From Conexibacter arvalis (lineage in GTDB: Bacteria; Actinomycetota; Thermoleophilia; Solirubrobacterales; Solirubrobacteraceae), in assembly GCF_014199525.1 (NCBI RefSeq), contig NZ_JACHNU010000001.1, positions 1,342,182 to 1,406,181 of the forward strand: DNA of 64,000 nucleotides, read 5' to 3'. Position 1 is the first letter of the stretch. Each line of letters begins with the position of its first letter. Position numbers and translations under genes: made by a program. Shown here in pieces: positions 36,261-46,211 of this stretch. Under the pieces are notes generated by a model. That model made no database searches. It saw nothing but the letters and a program-made list of their open reading frames with translations, and was not told where the DNA came from.

Positions 36261-37526
36261 TCAGCCGTCCATGAACGCCTGGACGGCCGCCTGCTTGTCG
36301 GCGTCGGAGACGACGAGGCCCGAGCCGCCGTCGGGCAGCGTCTCCGCGCCCGACGGTCTCAGCACCCGCACCGGCGGCGTGCCGCCGATCGCGCTGGCGG
36401 CGAAGAAGCCGAGCAGCGTCGGGCCGCCCATGTCGGTGCGGATCGCCTTCGGCGCCGCCCACGACACCCACGGCAGGCGGAAGAAGGTCCCCGGCGAGGT
36501 CAGCTGGTCCTTGATCCCGCTGAGGATCTCCTGCTGGCGTCTGGCGCGGGTGAGGTCGTCCTCGGCCGGGTTGCAGTCGTTCTTGCGCGTGCGCGCCAGC
36601 GTCAGGGCGTCCTCGCCGTTCAAGTGGTGGGTCCCTCTTCTCAGCCGCAGCGTCCAACCGCCGTTGGACTTGCCGCCGCTGATCTCCGAGCAGACCCGTC
36701 CGGTCGTGACGTCGATGCCGCCGAGCGCGTCGATCAGCTTCGGGAAGTTCTCGAAGTCGACCTCGATCAGGTGGTTGACCGGGATGCCGAGGTACTGCTC
36801 GATCGTGTCGATCGACAGCGCGGCGCCGCCGTAGGCGTAGGCGGCGTTGATCTTCTGGCGCCCGTGGCCGGGGATGTCGACGACCGTGTCGCGCGGGATC
36901 GACAGCCGCGCCGACTCGCCCCCGCCGACGCGCCACAGCATGATCGTGTCCGAGCGGCTCGGCCCGCTCGTGCTCGCGCCGGGCTCCTTCGTCCCCGCGG
37001 GGCGCTGGTCGGAGCCAAGGATCAGCACGTTGTTGGGCGAGGTGAGCGGGTAGCCGGCATCGGTCAGCGCCGCCTTCGCCTCGTCGGAGACCTTGCCCTT
37101 CTGGATCTGCGCGCTGACCAGGAACAGCGCGAGCGACAGCACCAGCCAGCCGCCGACCGCCAGCAGCAGCCACTTGACGACCCGCCCCGGCGTGATCCCG
37201 CTGCCGCCGCGCCGCCGGCCGGGCAGGCGCAGGCCGCGGCGGGCGCGCTGACCGGGCTCGAAGCGGTCGCCGCCGGGCGCGGCGCCCGGGGCGCCGAGGT
37301 CGTCGCCGCCGCGCCCGAAGCGCTCGCGCAGTCCGCGCGGCTTCGAGCGGTAGCGCGTGTACTCGGGCTCGCCGTCGCCGGGCGCGCGGCCGCCGGAGCC
37401 GGCTCCGTCGGCGTCGCGCCCGCCGCGCTCCCCGCGGCGTCCGGCGTACCGGTCCTCGCCGGCGCGGTAGATGCGGTAGGAGGGCTCCCCGCCGGGCCGG
37501 TCGGGCTCGTCTGGGTGATCGGGCAT
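36261..37526 (-). CDS. LytR-CpsA-Psr (LCP) family protein
   Basis: 421 residues. Long charged cytoplasmic N-terminus (~120 residues, many Arg/Gly), one membrane helix (VVKWLLLAVGGWLVLSLALFLV), then the extracellular LCP domain: NVLILGSDQR, RSDTIMLWRV, SIPRDTVVDIPGHG, KINAAYAYGG, FENFPKLIDALGGIDV and LARTRKNDCN. LCP enzymes transfer polyprenyl-linked polymers onto peptidoglycan, so this one may attach the polysaccharide made by the 1-12 kb locus. ATG 37526 is 10 nt after CACTAT (37542 to 37537), sharing promoter sequence with the divergent glucokinase. Confidence 0.9.
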   Translation of the reverse strand: MPDHPDEPDRPGGEPSYRIYRAGEDRYAGRRGERGGRDADGAGSGGRAPGDGEPEYTRYRSKPRGLRERFGRGGDDLGAPGAAPGGDRFEPGQRARRGLRLPGRRRGGSGITPGRVVKWLLLAVGGWLVLSLALFLVSAQIQKGKVSDEAKAALTDAGYPLTSPNNVLILGSDQRPAGTKEPGASTSGPSRSDTIMLWRVGGGESARLSIPRDTVVDIPGHGRQKINAAYAYGGAALSIDTIEQYLGIPVNHLIEVDFENFPKLIDALGGIDVTTGRVCSEISGGKSNGGWTLRLRRGTHHLNGEDALTLARTRKNDCNPAEDDLTRARRQQEILSGIKDQLTSPGTFFRLPWVSWAAPKAIRTDMGGPTLLGFFAASAIGGTPPVRVLRPSGAETLPDGGSGLVVSDADKQAAVQAFMDG

Positions 37527-37535
37527 GCCGCGGTC

Positions 37536-37542
37536 TATAGTG
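37536..37542. promoter_or_regulatory. Shared divergent -10 region (LCP / glucokinase)
   Basis: The palindromic core CTATAG gives TATAGT on the plus strand (37536-37541, 7 nt before the glucokinase ATG) and CACTAT on the minus strand (37542-37537, 10 nt before the LCP ATG). The two start codons are only 22 bp apart, so both messages should be essentially leaderless. Confidence 0.5.
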
Positions 37543-37548
37543 CCGACG

Positions 37549-38517
37549 ATGTCGCCCGAGTGCGTTATCGGCGTCGACCTCGGCGGCACGAAGGTGCTCG
37601 CCGGGGCGCTCGACGACGACCTGACCGTCCATCACCGCGTCTACAAGACGGTCCACGGCCTGCCGCAGCGCGAGCTGATCGACGTGATCGTCGCCGCGGT
37701 CGAGGAGGTGCGCGCCACGGCGCCGCACGAGGTCGCCGCGGTCGGCTTCGGCATCCCCTGCCTGATCGACCAGCGGACCGGCGTCGCGACGATGGCCGTC
37801 AACCTGCCGATCAGAGACATGCCGTTCCGCGACGTGATGGCCGAGCGGCTCGGGCTGCCCGTCCACGTCGACAACGACGCCAACGTCGCCGCGCTCGCCG
37901 AGTTCAAGGCCGGCGCCGCGCAGGGCGTCACCGACGCGGTCGTGCTGACGCTCGGGACCGGGATCGGCGGCGGGCTGATCCTCGACGGGAAGGTCTACCG
38001 CGGCGCGATCGGCTCCGGCGCCGAGCTGGGCCACATGGTGATCGACCGCGACGGGCCCCGCTGCCAGGGCAACTGCCCCAACCACGGCTGCCTGGAGGTG
38101 ATGGCCTCCGGCACCGCGCTGATGCGCGAGGGGACGCGGATCGCGACCGAGCGGCCCGGCTCGCTGCTGGGCAGAGCGCTCGCCGGCGGCCGCGAGGTGA
38201 CCGGCGCGCTGATCACCGAGCTGGCCCACGACGGCGACGAGGCGGCGATCGACACGCTGGCGCTGATCGGGAGCAACCTCGGCGTCGGGATCGCCAACTA
38301 CCTCAACATCTTCAACCCCGACGTCGTCGTGATCGGCGGCGGCGTCGTCGCGGCCGGCGACCTGCTGCTGGAGCCGGCGCGCAGGGAGGTCGCCGCGCGC
38401 GCGCTGCCGACGATGCGCGACCACGCGCGGATCGTCGTCGCCAGCTTCGGCCCGGAGGCCGGCATGGTCGGCGCCGGCGCGCTCGCGCTCGACGAGCTCC
38501 GCCGCGAGGTCGCGTGA
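37549..38517 (+). CDS. glk: ROK-family glucokinase
   Basis: 322 residues. N-terminal phosphate loop GVDLGGTKVLAGAL, VDNDANVAALAE, LGTGIGGGLI, and the zinc motif GHMVIDRDGPRCQGNCPNHGCLE that marks the ROK kinases. Phosphorylates glucose (or another hexose) with ATP. The last helix region VVIGGGVVAAGDLL is standard. ATG 37549 has a one-base predicted leader. Its TGA falls just before the first arm of double-hairpin copy C. Confidence 0.88.
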   Translation: MSPECVIGVDLGGTKVLAGALDDDLTVHHRVYKTVHGLPQRELIDVIVAAVEEVRATAPHEVAAVGFGIPCLIDQRTGVATMAVNLPIRDMPFRDVMAERLGLPVHVDNDANVAALAEFKAGAAQGVTDAVVLTLGTGIGGGLILDGKVYRGAIGSGAELGHMVIDRDGPRCQGNCPNHGCLEVMASGTALMREGTRIATERPGSLLGRALAGGREVTGALITELAHDGDEAAIDTLALIGSNLGVGIANYLNIFNPDVVVIGGGVVAAGDLLLEPARREVAARALPTMRDHARIVVASFGPEAGMVGAGALALDELRREVA

Positions 38518-38576
38518 GAATGCTCGCGCAGAGCGCTCGATTCCCATGCGAGAGCTCGCCAGAGGCTCCCTCTCGC
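38516..38576 (+). repeat. Double-hairpin element, copy C (glk-rsmI)
   Basis: Hairpin 2 is perfect: outer stem GCGAGAG (38548-38554) with CTCTCGC (38570-38576), inner stem GCC/GGC around triloop AGA. Hairpin 1 is weaker: GAGAAT (38516-38521) against ATTCCC (38540-38545) with one mismatch, and an inner stem GCGC/GCGC again around triloop AGA. Same order, spacing and position (between a stop codon and the next ribosome site) as copies A and B. Confidence 0.7.
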
Positions 38577-38602
38577 GCGGAGCGGACGAACCGGAGCGGG
38601 GC

Positions 38603-39412
38603 ATGGCCGGGCGCCTGATCGTCTGCCCGACGCCGATCGGCAACCTCGAGGACGTCACGCTGCGCGTCCTCTCGGCGCTGCGCGAGGCCGACCTGATCGC
38701 CTGCGAGGACACCCGCCGCACGCGCGTGCTGCTCGACCGCTACGGCGTCGGCGGCGAGCTGCTCAGCTACCACGAGCACAACGAGCGCGACCGCGCCGCC
38801 GAGCTGGTGAGACGGATGCAGGCGGGCGCGAACGTCGCGCTCGTCTCCGACGCCGGCATGCCGCTCGTCTCCGATCCCGGCTTCGTGCTGGTGCAGGCGT
38901 GCGTCGCCGCCGGCCTCGCCGTCGAGGTGCTGCCGGGCCCGAGCGCGGCGCTGGCGGCGCTGGTCGCCTCGGCGCTGCCGTCGGAGCGGTGGCGCTTCGC
39001 CGGCTTCCTGCCGCGCAAGCGCGGCGAGCTGCGGGCGGCCTTCGAGACCGACGAGACGCTCGTCGCGTTCGAGTCGCCCAACCGCCTCGCCGCCTCGCTG
39101 GCGGTCCTCGCCGAGCTCGATCCCGAGCGGCCGGTCGCGGTCTGCCGCGAGCTGACGAAGCTGCACGAGGAGGTCGTCCGCGGCAGCGCGTCGGAGCTGG
39201 CCGAGCGGTACGCTGCCCAGGAGCCGCGGGGAGAGGTCGTGCTCGTCGTCGGCGCCGCGACGCCGGTCGCCCCGGAGCTGGGGCCGGCGCTGGCGGCGCT
39301 GCGGAGCGTGGTCGAGGCCGGCGCGAAGCCGCGACCCGCGGCGGCCGCGATCGCCGAGCTGACCGGGGTCGGCGCCAACGCGCTTTACCGGGCGCTTACC
39401 GAGCAGGGGTAG
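38603..39412 (+). CDS. rsmI: 16S rRNA (cytidine-2'-O)-methyltransferase RsmI
   Basis: 269 residues. SAM-dependent tetrapyrrole-methylase fold: CPTPIGNLEDVTLRVLSALREADLIACEDTRRT, SYHEHNE, VSDAGMPLVSDPG, LPGPSAALAALVASALP and FLPRKRGELR. Methylates C1402 of 16S rRNA in the known members. ATG 38603 is chosen over an in-frame ATG at 38546 because the latter would translate hairpin 2 of copy C and is not conserved in the family. GGAG lies ten bases upstream. Confidence 0.93.
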   Translation: MAGRLIVCPTPIGNLEDVTLRVLSALREADLIACEDTRRTRVLLDRYGVGGELLSYHEHNERDRAAELVRRMQAGANVALVSDAGMPLVSDPGFVLVQACVAAGLAVEVLPGPSAALAALVASALPSERWRFAGFLPRKRGELRAAFETDETLVAFESPNRLAASLAVLAELDPERPVAVCRELTKLHEEVVRGSASELAERYAAQEPRGEVVLVVGAATPVAPELGPALAALRSVVEAGAKPRPAAAAIAELTGVGANALYRALTEQG

Positions 39413-39434
39413 TCATCGGCGCTGAGAACGCGCT

Positions 39435-39485
39435 ATTGTCTGACCATCGGACGATCCGAGTCCGATAGGGCCGGGCGCGAGGCCC
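39435..39485 (+). promoter_or_regulatory. sdhCAB promoter and hairpin leader with motif shared with mdh
   Basis: ATTGTCTGACC (39435-39445) is identical to bases upstream of mdh; the extended motif GTCTG-N5-CGGAC runs 39438-39452. TATTGT (39434-39439) is a possible -10. The message would start at about 39446, directly on a hairpin ATCGGAC/GTCCGAT (39446-39466), followed by a second, GGGCC/GGCCC (39468-39485). The leader is about 70 nt. Confidence 0.45.
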
Positions 39486-39515
39486 CGAAACGGCGCCCCT
39501 GACTTTTCTCGGAGA

Positions 39516-40280
39516 ATGCTCGTCACCGACAGCAAACGCGCGCGACGGACGGGTCTGCGCGAACTGTGGGACTCGTCGATCGGCAAGAAGATCGCCGTGG
39601 CGGTCTCCGGCGCGATCCTCGTCGCCTACGTGGTCCTCCACATGCTGGGGAACCTCAACTCGCTCTACGGTCCCGGCGGCGGCGACGCCCGCGTCGACGA
39701 CTACTCCCACTGGCTGCGCGACTTCGGCGAGCCGCTGCTGCCCCACGCCTTCGTGCTGTGGGCGATCCGCGTCCTGCTGCTGGCCGCGCTCGTCATCCAC
39801 GTCACCGCGATCGTCCAGCTGAGAGCGCGCAACCGGGCCGCCCGCGGCGGTCACCAGGCGCGCCGCATCGGCCGCACCTTCTCCTCCGCGACGACGATGG
39901 TCACCGGCACGCTGCTGCTGGCCTTCGTCGTCTTCCACATCATGCAGTTCACGACGTTGACGATCGACGTCACGCCGCTGGAGGAGGGCGCCGTCTACGC
40001 CAACCTCTACCACGCCTTCCAGGAGTGGTACTTCGTGCTGCTCTACGTCGCAGCCGTCGGCGCGCTCGGCTTCCATCTGCGCCACGGCGTCTGGAGCGCC
40101 TTCCAGACGCTCGGCCTCGACCGGCCGGAGCGCAACCAGCAGCTGCGCCGCGGCGCCGGCGCGCTCGCCGTGATCGTCGTGCTCGGCTTCATCCTCGTGC
40201 CGATCTGCTTCTGGACCGGCGTCCTCGACGCGCCCGCCGAGGCGAGCGCGCAGGCCTCTGCTGTGGTGGTGAACCGATGA
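39516..40280 (+). CDS. sdhC: Succinate dehydrogenase cytochrome b558-type subunit
   Basis: 254 residues with five membrane segments and conserved heme-ligand histidines in [25 protein letters not shown] and [13 protein letters not shown]. This is the single large anchor subunit (type B, diheme) found in Bacillus, Actinobacteria and Bacteroidetes. It passes electrons from the iron-sulfur subunit to menaquinone. ATG 39516 has GGAG only one base away, which is too close for a normal ribosome site; no better start exists downstream. It overlaps sdhA (ATGA). Confidence 0.93.
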   Translation: MLVTDSKRARRTGLRELWDSSIGKKIAVAVSGAILVAYVVLHMLGNLNSLYGPGGGDARVDDYSHWLRDFGEPLLPHAFVLWAIRVLLLAALVIHVTAIVQLRARNRAARGGHQARRIGRTFSSATTMVTGTLLLAFVVFHIMQFTTLTIDVTPLEEGAVYANLYHAFQEWYFVLLYVAAVGALGFHLRHGVWSAFQTLGLDRPERNQQLRRGAGALAVIVVLGFILVPICFWTGVLDAPAEASAQASAVVVNR

Positions 40281-42196
40281 GCAGCATCACGCTCGACGCG
40301 AAGATCCCTGCCGGTCCGATCGAGGACAAGTGGCAGACCTGGCTCGACGCCCACAGACTGGTCGGGCCGCGCAACCGCCCGGCGCACACCGTGATCGTCG
40401 TCGGCACCGGCCTCGCCGGCGCCAGCGCGGCGGCCTCGCTCGCCGCGCAGGGCTACCACGTCAAGTCGTTCTGCTTCCAGGACACCGCGCGCCGCGCCCA
40501 CTCGATCGCGGCCCAGGGCGGCATCAACGCCGCGAAGGACTTCGCCAACGAGGGCGACTCGGCGCGGCGCCTGTTCGTCGACACGATCAGAGGCGGCGAC
40601 TTCCGCGCCCGCGAGGCGAACGTCTGGCGACTGGCGCAGCTGTCGGCCAACATCGTCGACCAGGCGGTCGCGCAGGGCGTGCCGTTCAACCGCGAGTACG
40701 GCGGCGCGCTCGCCACCCGCTCGTTCGGCGGCGTGCTCGTGCAGCGCACCTTCTACTCGCGCGGCCAGACCGGCCAGCAGCTGCTGCTCGGCGCCTACAG
40801 CGCCCTCCAGCACCAGGTCGCCAGCGGCAACGCGAGAATCTACAACCGCCACGAGATGCTCGACGTCGTGCTCGTCGACGGCGAGGCGCGCGGCATCATC
40901 GCCCGCAACCTCGTGACCGGTGAGCTGGAGCGCCACGCCGCCGACGCGGTCGTGCTTGCCTCCGGCGGCTACACGAACGTCTACTACCTGTCGACGAACG
41001 CGATGAACTCCAACGTCACCGCCGCGTGGCGTGCGCACAAGCGCGGAGCGCTCTTCGCCAACCCCTGCTACACGCAGATCCACCCGACCTGCATCCCGCA
41101 GAGCGGCGAGTACCAGAGCAAGCTCACGCTGATGTCGGAGTCGCTGCGCAACGACGGCCGCGTCTGGGTCCCGCGCAGACCGAGAGATCCGCGCAAGCCC
41201 AACGACATCCCCGAGGCGGAGCGGTTCTACTTCCTCGAGGAGCGCTATCCGTCGTTCGGCAATCTCGTGCCGCGCGACGTCGCCTCGCGCGCCGCGAAGG
41301 TCGTCTGCGACGAGGGGCTCGGCGTCGGCGGCACCGGCCGCGGCGTCTACCTCGACTTCCGCGACGCGATCCGCGAGAGAGGCAGAGCGGTCGTCCAGGG
41401 CAAGTACGGCAACCTGTTCGACATGTACCACCGCATCACGGCGGACGACCCGTACACGACGCCGATGATGATCTACCCCGCGCCGCACTACGCGATGGGC
41501 GGCCTGTGGGTCGACTACGAGCTGCAGACGACGATCAAGGGCCTGTTCGCGATCGGCGAGGCGAACTTCTCCGACCACGGCGCCAACCGCCTCGGCGCCA
41601 GCGCGATGATGCAGTGCCTCGCCGACGGCTACTTCATCGTCCCGCACACGGTCACCGACCACCTCGCCAGACAGTCGGCGAGAGTCGACGAGAGCCATCC
41701 GGCCTTCGACGAGACGCTCGGCGAGGTCCGCGGCCGCATCGACAGACTGATGAACGTCGGCGGCACGATCGCACCGCAGGCGCTCCACCGCGAGCTGGGC
41801 GAGGTCATGCTCGACAAGTGCGGCATGTCGCGCGACGCCGAGGGCCTCACCGAGGCGATCTCGACGATCCAGCAGATCAAGGCGAAGTTCTGGAGCGAGC
41901 TGAAGGTCGACGGCAAGCCCGACGAGCTCAACCAGAGCCTCGAGCTGGCCGGCCGCGTCGCCGACTTCATCGAGCTCGGCGAGCTGATGTGCCTCGACGC
42001 GCTGCGGCGCGAGGAGTCGGCCGGCGGCCACTTCCGCGAGGAGCACCAGACCGGCGACGGCGAGGCGCTGCGCGACGACGACAGATTCGCCGTCGTGACC
42101 GCCTGGGAGCACGGCGGCGAGGGCGCGATGCCGATCGCCCACGACGAGCAGCTCACCTTCGAGAACGTCAAGCTCGCGACCCGGAGCTACAAGTGA
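40277..42196 (+). CDS. sdhA: Succinate dehydrogenase flavoprotein subunit
   Basis: 639 residues. FAD motif [16 protein letters not shown], covalent-FAD histidine in [15 protein letters not shown], catalytic region [48 protein letters not shown]. The insertion around residues 290-340 is typical of the b558-type enzymes and clearly different from the shorter flavoprotein at 20.2-21.9 kb. TCA-cycle oxidation of succinate. Translationally coupled to sdhC and sdhB. Confidence 0.96.
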   Translation: MSSITLDAKIPAGPIEDKWQTWLDAHRLVGPRNRPAHTVIVVGTGLAGASAAASLAAQGYHVKSFCFQDTARRAHSIAAQGGINAAKDFANEGDSARRLFVDTIRGGDFRAREANVWRLAQLSANIVDQAVAQGVPFNREYGGALATRSFGGVLVQRTFYSRGQTGQQLLLGAYSALQHQVASGNARIYNRHEMLDVVLVDGEARGIIARNLVTGELERHAADAVVLASGGYTNVYYLSTNAMNSNVTAAWRAHKRGALFANPCYTQIHPTCIPQSGEYQSKLTLMSESLRNDGRVWVPRRPRDPRKPNDIPEAERFYFLEERYPSFGNLVPRDVASRAAKVVCDEGLGVGGTGRGVYLDFRDAIRERGRAVVQGKYGNLFDMYHRITADDPYTTPMMIYPAPHYAMGGLWVDYELQTTIKGLFAIGEANFSDHGANRLGASAMMQCLADGYFIVPHTVTDHLARQSARVDESHPAFDETLGEVRGRIDRLMNVGGTIAPQALHRELGEVMLDKCGMSRDAEGLTEAISTIQQIKAKFWSELKVDGKPDELNQSLELAGRVADFIELGELMCLDALRREESAGGHFREEHQTGDGEALRDDDRFAVVTAWEHGGEGAMPIAHDEQLTFENVKLATRSYK

Positions 42197-42963
42197 ATTT
42201 CACACTGGAGATCTGGCGTCAGGACTATCCGGGCGACGAGGGCCGCTACGAGCGGATCGAGGCGACGGAGATCGACGCCGAGGCCTCGTTCCTGGAGATG
42301 CTCGACCAGGTCAACGAGCGCCTGATCGCGCGCGGCGGCCGCGCGGTCGCCTTCGACAGCGACTGCCGCGAGGGCATCTGCGGCGCCTGCTCGCTGACGA
42401 TCGACGGGCTGCCGCACGGTCCGCAGCAGGTCACCACCTGCCAGACGTACATGCGCGACTTCGAGGACGGCCAGACGATCAGAGTCGAGCCGTTCCGCAA
42501 CAACTCCTTCCCGGTGCTGAGAGACCTCGTCACCGACCGCTCCGCGCTCGACCGGATCATCGAGGCCGGCGGCTTCATCTCGACGACGACCGGCCCGCAG
42601 CCGGACCCGAACTCGATGCCGGTCAACCCGGAGACGCAGCAGAAGGCGATGGACGCCGCGATCTGCATCGGCTGCGGCGCCTGCGTCGCCGCCTGCCCCA
42701 ACGGCGCGGCGATGCTGTTCACCGGCGCGAAGGTCACCCACCTCAACCTGCTGCCGCAGGGTCAGGCCGAGCGCGGGGAGCGCACCCGCTCGATGGTCCG
42801 CCAGATGGACGAGGAGGGCTTCGGCGGCTGCACCAACTTCGGCGAGTGCTCGCGCGCCTGCCCGCAGGAGATCTCGATCGACGTGATCGGGATGCTCAAC
42901 CGCGAGTACCGCAGAGCCGTGCGCGACGAGAAGAAGGCTCGCGCGAAGATGATCGCGCAGTAG
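42193..42963 (+). CDS. sdhB: Succinate dehydrogenase iron-sulfur subunit
   Basis: 256 residues. [2Fe-2S] domain [18 protein letters not shown]...TCQ, then [14 protein letters not shown] and [16 protein letters not shown] for the [4Fe-4S] and [3Fe-4S] clusters. The arrangement is the canonical SdhB set, in contrast to the longer iron-sulfur protein of the non-classical operon. The GTG at 42193 overlaps the sdhA stop (GTGA). Confidence 0.95.
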   Translation: MNFTLEIWRQDYPGDEGRYERIEATEIDAEASFLEMLDQVNERLIARGGRAVAFDSDCREGICGACSLTIDGLPHGPQQVTTCQTYMRDFEDGQTIRVEPFRNNSFPVLRDLVTDRSALDRIIEAGGFISTTTGPQPDPNSMPVNPETQQKAMDAAICIGCGACVAACPNGAAMLFTGAKVTHLNLLPQGQAERGERTRSMVRQMDEEGFGGCTNFGECSRACPQEISIDVIGMLNREYRRAVRDEKKARAKMIAQ

Positions 42964-43045
42964 CGCGGCACCCGATCGCTCGGAGCCACGCTGCCGGCCG
43001 GCGTTCCGCGATCGCGGCGCGCCGGCCGCTACTGTTCTCGACCGC

Positions 43046-44548
43046 GTGCCCTACTACGTCACCACCCCGATCTACTACGTCAACGCGCAGCCGCACCTCG
43101 GCCACGCGTACACGACGATCGCCGCCGACGTGCTCGCGCGGCACATGCGCCAGCGCGGCGAGGAGGTCTTCTTCCTCACCGGCACCGACGAGCACGGCGA
43201 GCCGGTCGCGCTGGCCGCCGAGAGACTCGGCGTCACGCCGAAGGAGCTGGCGGACAGGAACGCCGCCCGCTTCGAGGCGATGATGCCGCGGCTGAACGTC
43301 TCCAACGACTTCTTCATCCGCACCTCCGACCCGCGCCACGTCAGACGGGTGCAGGAGGTGATGCAGCGCATCCACGACAACGGCCACACCTACCTCGGCA
43401 ACTACGAGGGCTGGTACTGCCCCCGCTGCGCCGACTTCAAGGGCGAGAACGAGATCGCCGCCGGCAACACCTGCCCGATCCACAGAATCCCGCTGACGCG
43501 CGAGCAGGAGGAGAACTGGTTCTTCCGCCTCTCGACCTTCCAGGAGCCGCTCGAGCGGCTCTACGAGGAGCAGCCCGAGTGGGTCAAGCCCGGCTCGCGC
43601 CGCAACGAGGCGCTCGCCTTCATCAGATCGGGGCTGCGCGACGTCTCGCTCTCGCGCGGCACCTTCACCTGGGGCGTGCCGGTCACGTGGGACCCGTCGC
43701 ACGTCTTCTACGTCTGGTTCGACGCGCTGCTCAACTACTACACGGCGCTCTCGTTCGCCCGCGACGGCGAGGACCTGACCGACACCTTCTGGCCCGCGAA
43801 CCTGCACCTGATCGGCAAGGACATCCTCAAGTTCCACGCCGTCTACTGGCCGGCGATGCTGATGGCGGCGGGGATCGAGCTGCCGCGCGCCGAGGTGGTC
43901 CACGGCTACCTGCTGATGGACGGCGAGAAGATGTCGAAGTCGCTCGGCAACGTGCTCGACCCGTTCGAGGTGATCGACAGATTCGGGACCGACGCGCTGC
44001 GCTACTACTGCCTGCGCGAGGTCTCCTTCGGCCAGGACGGCTCGGTCTCGACGACCGGCTTCGAGGGGCGCTACGAGAGCGAGCTGGCCAACGACTACGG
44101 CAACCTCGCCAGCCGCACGATCGCGATGATCGGCCGCTACCGCGACGGCGTCGTCCCGGAGGCCGCGACCGACGCCGGGCTGGCGGGCGACTTCGCCGGC
44201 CTCTGCGACGAGGTCGGCGGGCTGCTCGACAGAGCCGAGCCGAGCCAGGCGCTCGAGGCGATCTGGCAGCGGGTCCGCCGCCTCAACAGATATGTCGAGG
44301 AGCGGACGCCGTGGAAGCTCGCGAAGGACCCGGAGGCGGCCGGCGCGCTCGACGAGACGCTCGCCTCGCTCGCCGAGGGGCTGCGCGTCGTGACCGTCCT
44401 GCTGCACCCGTACATGCCGCAGACGACCGAGAAGCTGCTCGCCGCGCTCGGCCGGACGGAGCTGGCGCTCGCCGGCGCCGAGTTCGCGGAGCGGGGATGG
44501 GGCGGCCGGGTCGAGGCGATCGAGCCGCTGTTCCCGAAGACGAGATGA
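43046..44548 (+). CDS. metG: Methionyl-tRNA synthetase
   Basis: 500 residues. Class I signature AQPHLGHAYTT (HIGH-type) near residue 14, KMSKSLGN near residue 295, and the zinc knuckle CPRCADF...CPIH (with His as fourth ligand). The anticodon-binding helical domain follows, and the protein ends there without the C-terminal tRNA-binding extension. GTG 43046 lies 10 nt after TACTGT (43030-43035), so the message is nearly leaderless and no methionine or T-box riboswitch can precede it. First gene of metG-tatD-rsmA-ispE. Confidence 0.95.
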   Translation: MPYYVTTPIYYVNAQPHLGHAYTTIAADVLARHMRQRGEEVFFLTGTDEHGEPVALAAERLGVTPKELADRNAARFEAMMPRLNVSNDFFIRTSDPRHVRRVQEVMQRIHDNGHTYLGNYEGWYCPRCADFKGENEIAAGNTCPIHRIPLTREQEENWFFRLSTFQEPLERLYEEQPEWVKPGSRRNEALAFIRSGLRDVSLSRGTFTWGVPVTWDPSHVFYVWFDALLNYYTALSFARDGEDLTDTFWPANLHLIGKDILKFHAVYWPAMLMAAGIELPRAEVVHGYLLMDGEKMSKSLGNVLDPFEVIDRFGTDALRYYCLREVSFGQDGSVSTTGFEGRYESELANDYGNLASRTIAMIGRYRDGVVPEAATDAGLAGDFAGLCDEVGGLLDRAEPSQALEAIWQRVRRLNRYVEERTPWKLAKDPEAAGALDETLASLAEGLRVVTVLLHPYMPQTTEKLLAALGRTELALAGAEFAERGWGGRVEAIEPLFPKTR

Positions 44549-45294
44549 TCGACAGCCACACCCACCTCACCTCCTGCCGCGAGCCCGAGGCGGAGCTGGT
44601 GGCGCAGGCCGAGCGCAACGGCGTGCGGCGGATGCTGACGATCGGCACCGACGCCGACTCCTGTCGCGCCGCGCTGCGGCTGGCGGAGGACTTCCCGCAG
44701 GTCTACGTCGGCATCGGCCGCCATCCCAACTCGGCGACCGGCTTCGACGCTGCCGACCTCGCCGACCTGCGCGCGCTCGCCGCCCACCCGCGCTGCCGCG
44801 CGATCGGCGAGACCGGCCTCGACTTCTACCGCGACAACGCGCCGGAGGCCGACCAGCGGCGCGCCTTCTCCGCGCACGTTGCGCTGGCGCGGGAGACCGC
44901 CAAGCCGCTCGTCATCCACACCCGCGCCGCCGACCAGCAGACGCTCGACCTGCTCGGCGCCGAGGCCGACGGCGTGCGCGTGATCATGCACTGCTTCTCG
45001 ATGCCCGACCGGCTCGACGAGTGCGTCGAGCGCGGCTACTGGATCTCGTTCGCCGGCAACGTCACCTACCCGGCCAACGCCGAGCTGCGCGCCGCCGCCG
45101 CGCGCGTGCCCGAGGACCGCATCCTCGTCGAGACCGACGCGCCGTACCTCAGCCCGCAGCCGGTCCGCAAGGAGCGCAACGTGCCGGCCAACGTCGTGCT
45201 GACGGCGGAGGCGATCGCGACCGAGCGCGGCGTCTCCTACGCCGAGCTGGAGCGCGCGGTCGAGCAGAACGCCGCCGAGCTGTTCGGCTGGTAG
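44545..45294 (+). CDS. tatD: TatD-family metal-dependent deoxyribonuclease
   Basis: 249 residues. Metal motifs of the amidohydrolase-like TatD family: DSHTHL (start), GETGLDFYRD, VIHTRAAD, HCFS and ETDAPYLSP. Known members are 3'-5' exonucleases acting on damaged DNA or D-aminoacyl-tRNA. ATG 44545 overlaps the metG stop (ATGA). The stop is immediately followed by double-hairpin copy B. Confidence 0.92.
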   Translation: MIDSHTHLTSCREPEAELVAQAERNGVRRMLTIGTDADSCRAALRLAEDFPQVYVGIGRHPNSATGFDAADLADLRALAAHPRCRAIGETGLDFYRDNAPEADQRRAFSAHVALARETAKPLVIHTRAADQQTLDLLGAEADGVRVIMHCFSMPDRLDECVERGYWISFAGNVTYPANAELRAAAARVPEDRILVETDAPYLSPQPVRKERNVPANVVLTAEAIATERGVSYAELERAVEQNAAELFGW

Positions 45295-45295
45295 T

Positions 45296-45357
45296 GGAAT
45301 GCTGCGGCCTGCGGCCTTGCATTCCATTGGAAGAACTCGCCGGAGGCTCGTTCTTCC
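45296..45357 (+). repeat. Double-hairpin element, copy B (tatD-rsmA)
   Basis: Hairpin 1: outer stem GGAATGC (45296-45302) with GCATTCC (45319-45325); the 16-nt inner part is identical to copy A (GGCC/GGCC around TGC). Spacer of 3 nt. Hairpin 2: outer stem GGAAGAA (45329-45335) with TTCTTCC (45351-45357), inner stem GCC/GGC around triloop GGA. Compared with copy A, both outer stems differ at several positions but remain fully paired. GTGGAGG follows at 45362-45368. Confidence 0.8.
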
Positions 45358-45380
45358 GCGGGGTGGAGGCTCCTTCTGCC

Positions 45381-46211
45381 GTGACTGAACCGACGCAACC
45401 CAGCCTGCGGCGCTTGCGCGCCTTCGGGATCAAGCCCAACCGCGAGCTGGGCCAGAACTTCCTGATCGACTCCAACATCCTCGACGTGATCGAGCGCGCC
45501 GCGGAGCTGGAGGCCGACGACGTCGTGCTGGAGATCGGCGGCGGCCTCGGCGTCCTCTCCGAGCACCTCGCGGAGCGCACCGCGCACGTCCACGTCGTCG
45601 AGGTCGACCGCGGGCTGGAGGAGCCGCTGCGCGACGCGCTCGACCCGTTCGGCGAGCGCGCGACGCTGCACATGGGCGACGCGATGGCGGTCGACCTGGC
45701 GGCGATGGCGCCTGCGCCGACCAAGGTGGTCGCCAACCTCCCGTACGGGATCGCGTCGGGCGCGATCCTGCGCACGATCGAGGAGCTGCCGGAGGCGACG
45801 CGCTGGGTCGCGATGGTGCAGAAGGAGGTCGGCGAGCGGCTGGCCGCCAGACCGGCGACCGACGCCTACGGCATCCCGTCGGTGATCGCCCAGCTCGCCT
45901 GCGACGTGCGCGTCGTGCGGCCGGTCTCGCGGCGCGTCTTCTTCCCGGTCCCGAACGTCGACTCGGTGCTCGTCGGCCTCTCGCGCATCGGCCCGGCGGC
46001 GCCGAAGGCGCTGCGCAGCTTCGTGCAGGGCGCCTTCGCCCATCGCCGCAAGACGCTCGCGAAGTCGGCGGGGATCGCCGGCGTCGCCTCGCCCGAGCGG
46101 GTGCGCGCCGCGCTGGAGGCGCTCGGCCACCCGCCCGACGTGCGCGCCGAACGGCTCTCGCCCGAGCAGCTGCGCGAGCTGTGGGCGCGGCTCCAGGAGC
46201 CGGCGAGATGA
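45381..46211 (+). CDS. rsmA: 16S rRNA adenine dimethyltransferase RsmA (KsgA)
   Basis: 276 residues. SAM-binding domain: GQNFLIDSNILDVIERA, VLEIGGGLGVLSEHLA, and the NLPYGIAS catalytic motif; the C-terminal all-helical domain ends with SPEQLRELWARL. Dimethylates the two adenines in helix 45 of 16S rRNA. I chose GTG 45381, preceded by GGTGGAGG, after the double-hairpin element. The open frame extends upstream through the element, but family alignment starts near here. Confidence 0.94.
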   Translation: MTEPTQPSLRRLRAFGIKPNRELGQNFLIDSNILDVIERAAELEADDVVLEIGGGLGVLSEHLAERTAHVHVVEVDRGLEEPLRDALDPFGERATLHMGDAMAVDLAAMAPAPTKVVANLPYGIASGAILRTIEELPEATRWVAMVQKEVGERLAARPATDAYGIPSVIAQLACDVRVVRPVSRRVFFPVPNVDSVLVGLSRIGPAAPKALRSFVQGAFAHRRKTLAKSAGIAGVASPERVRAALEALGHPPDVRAERLSPEQLRELWARLQEPAR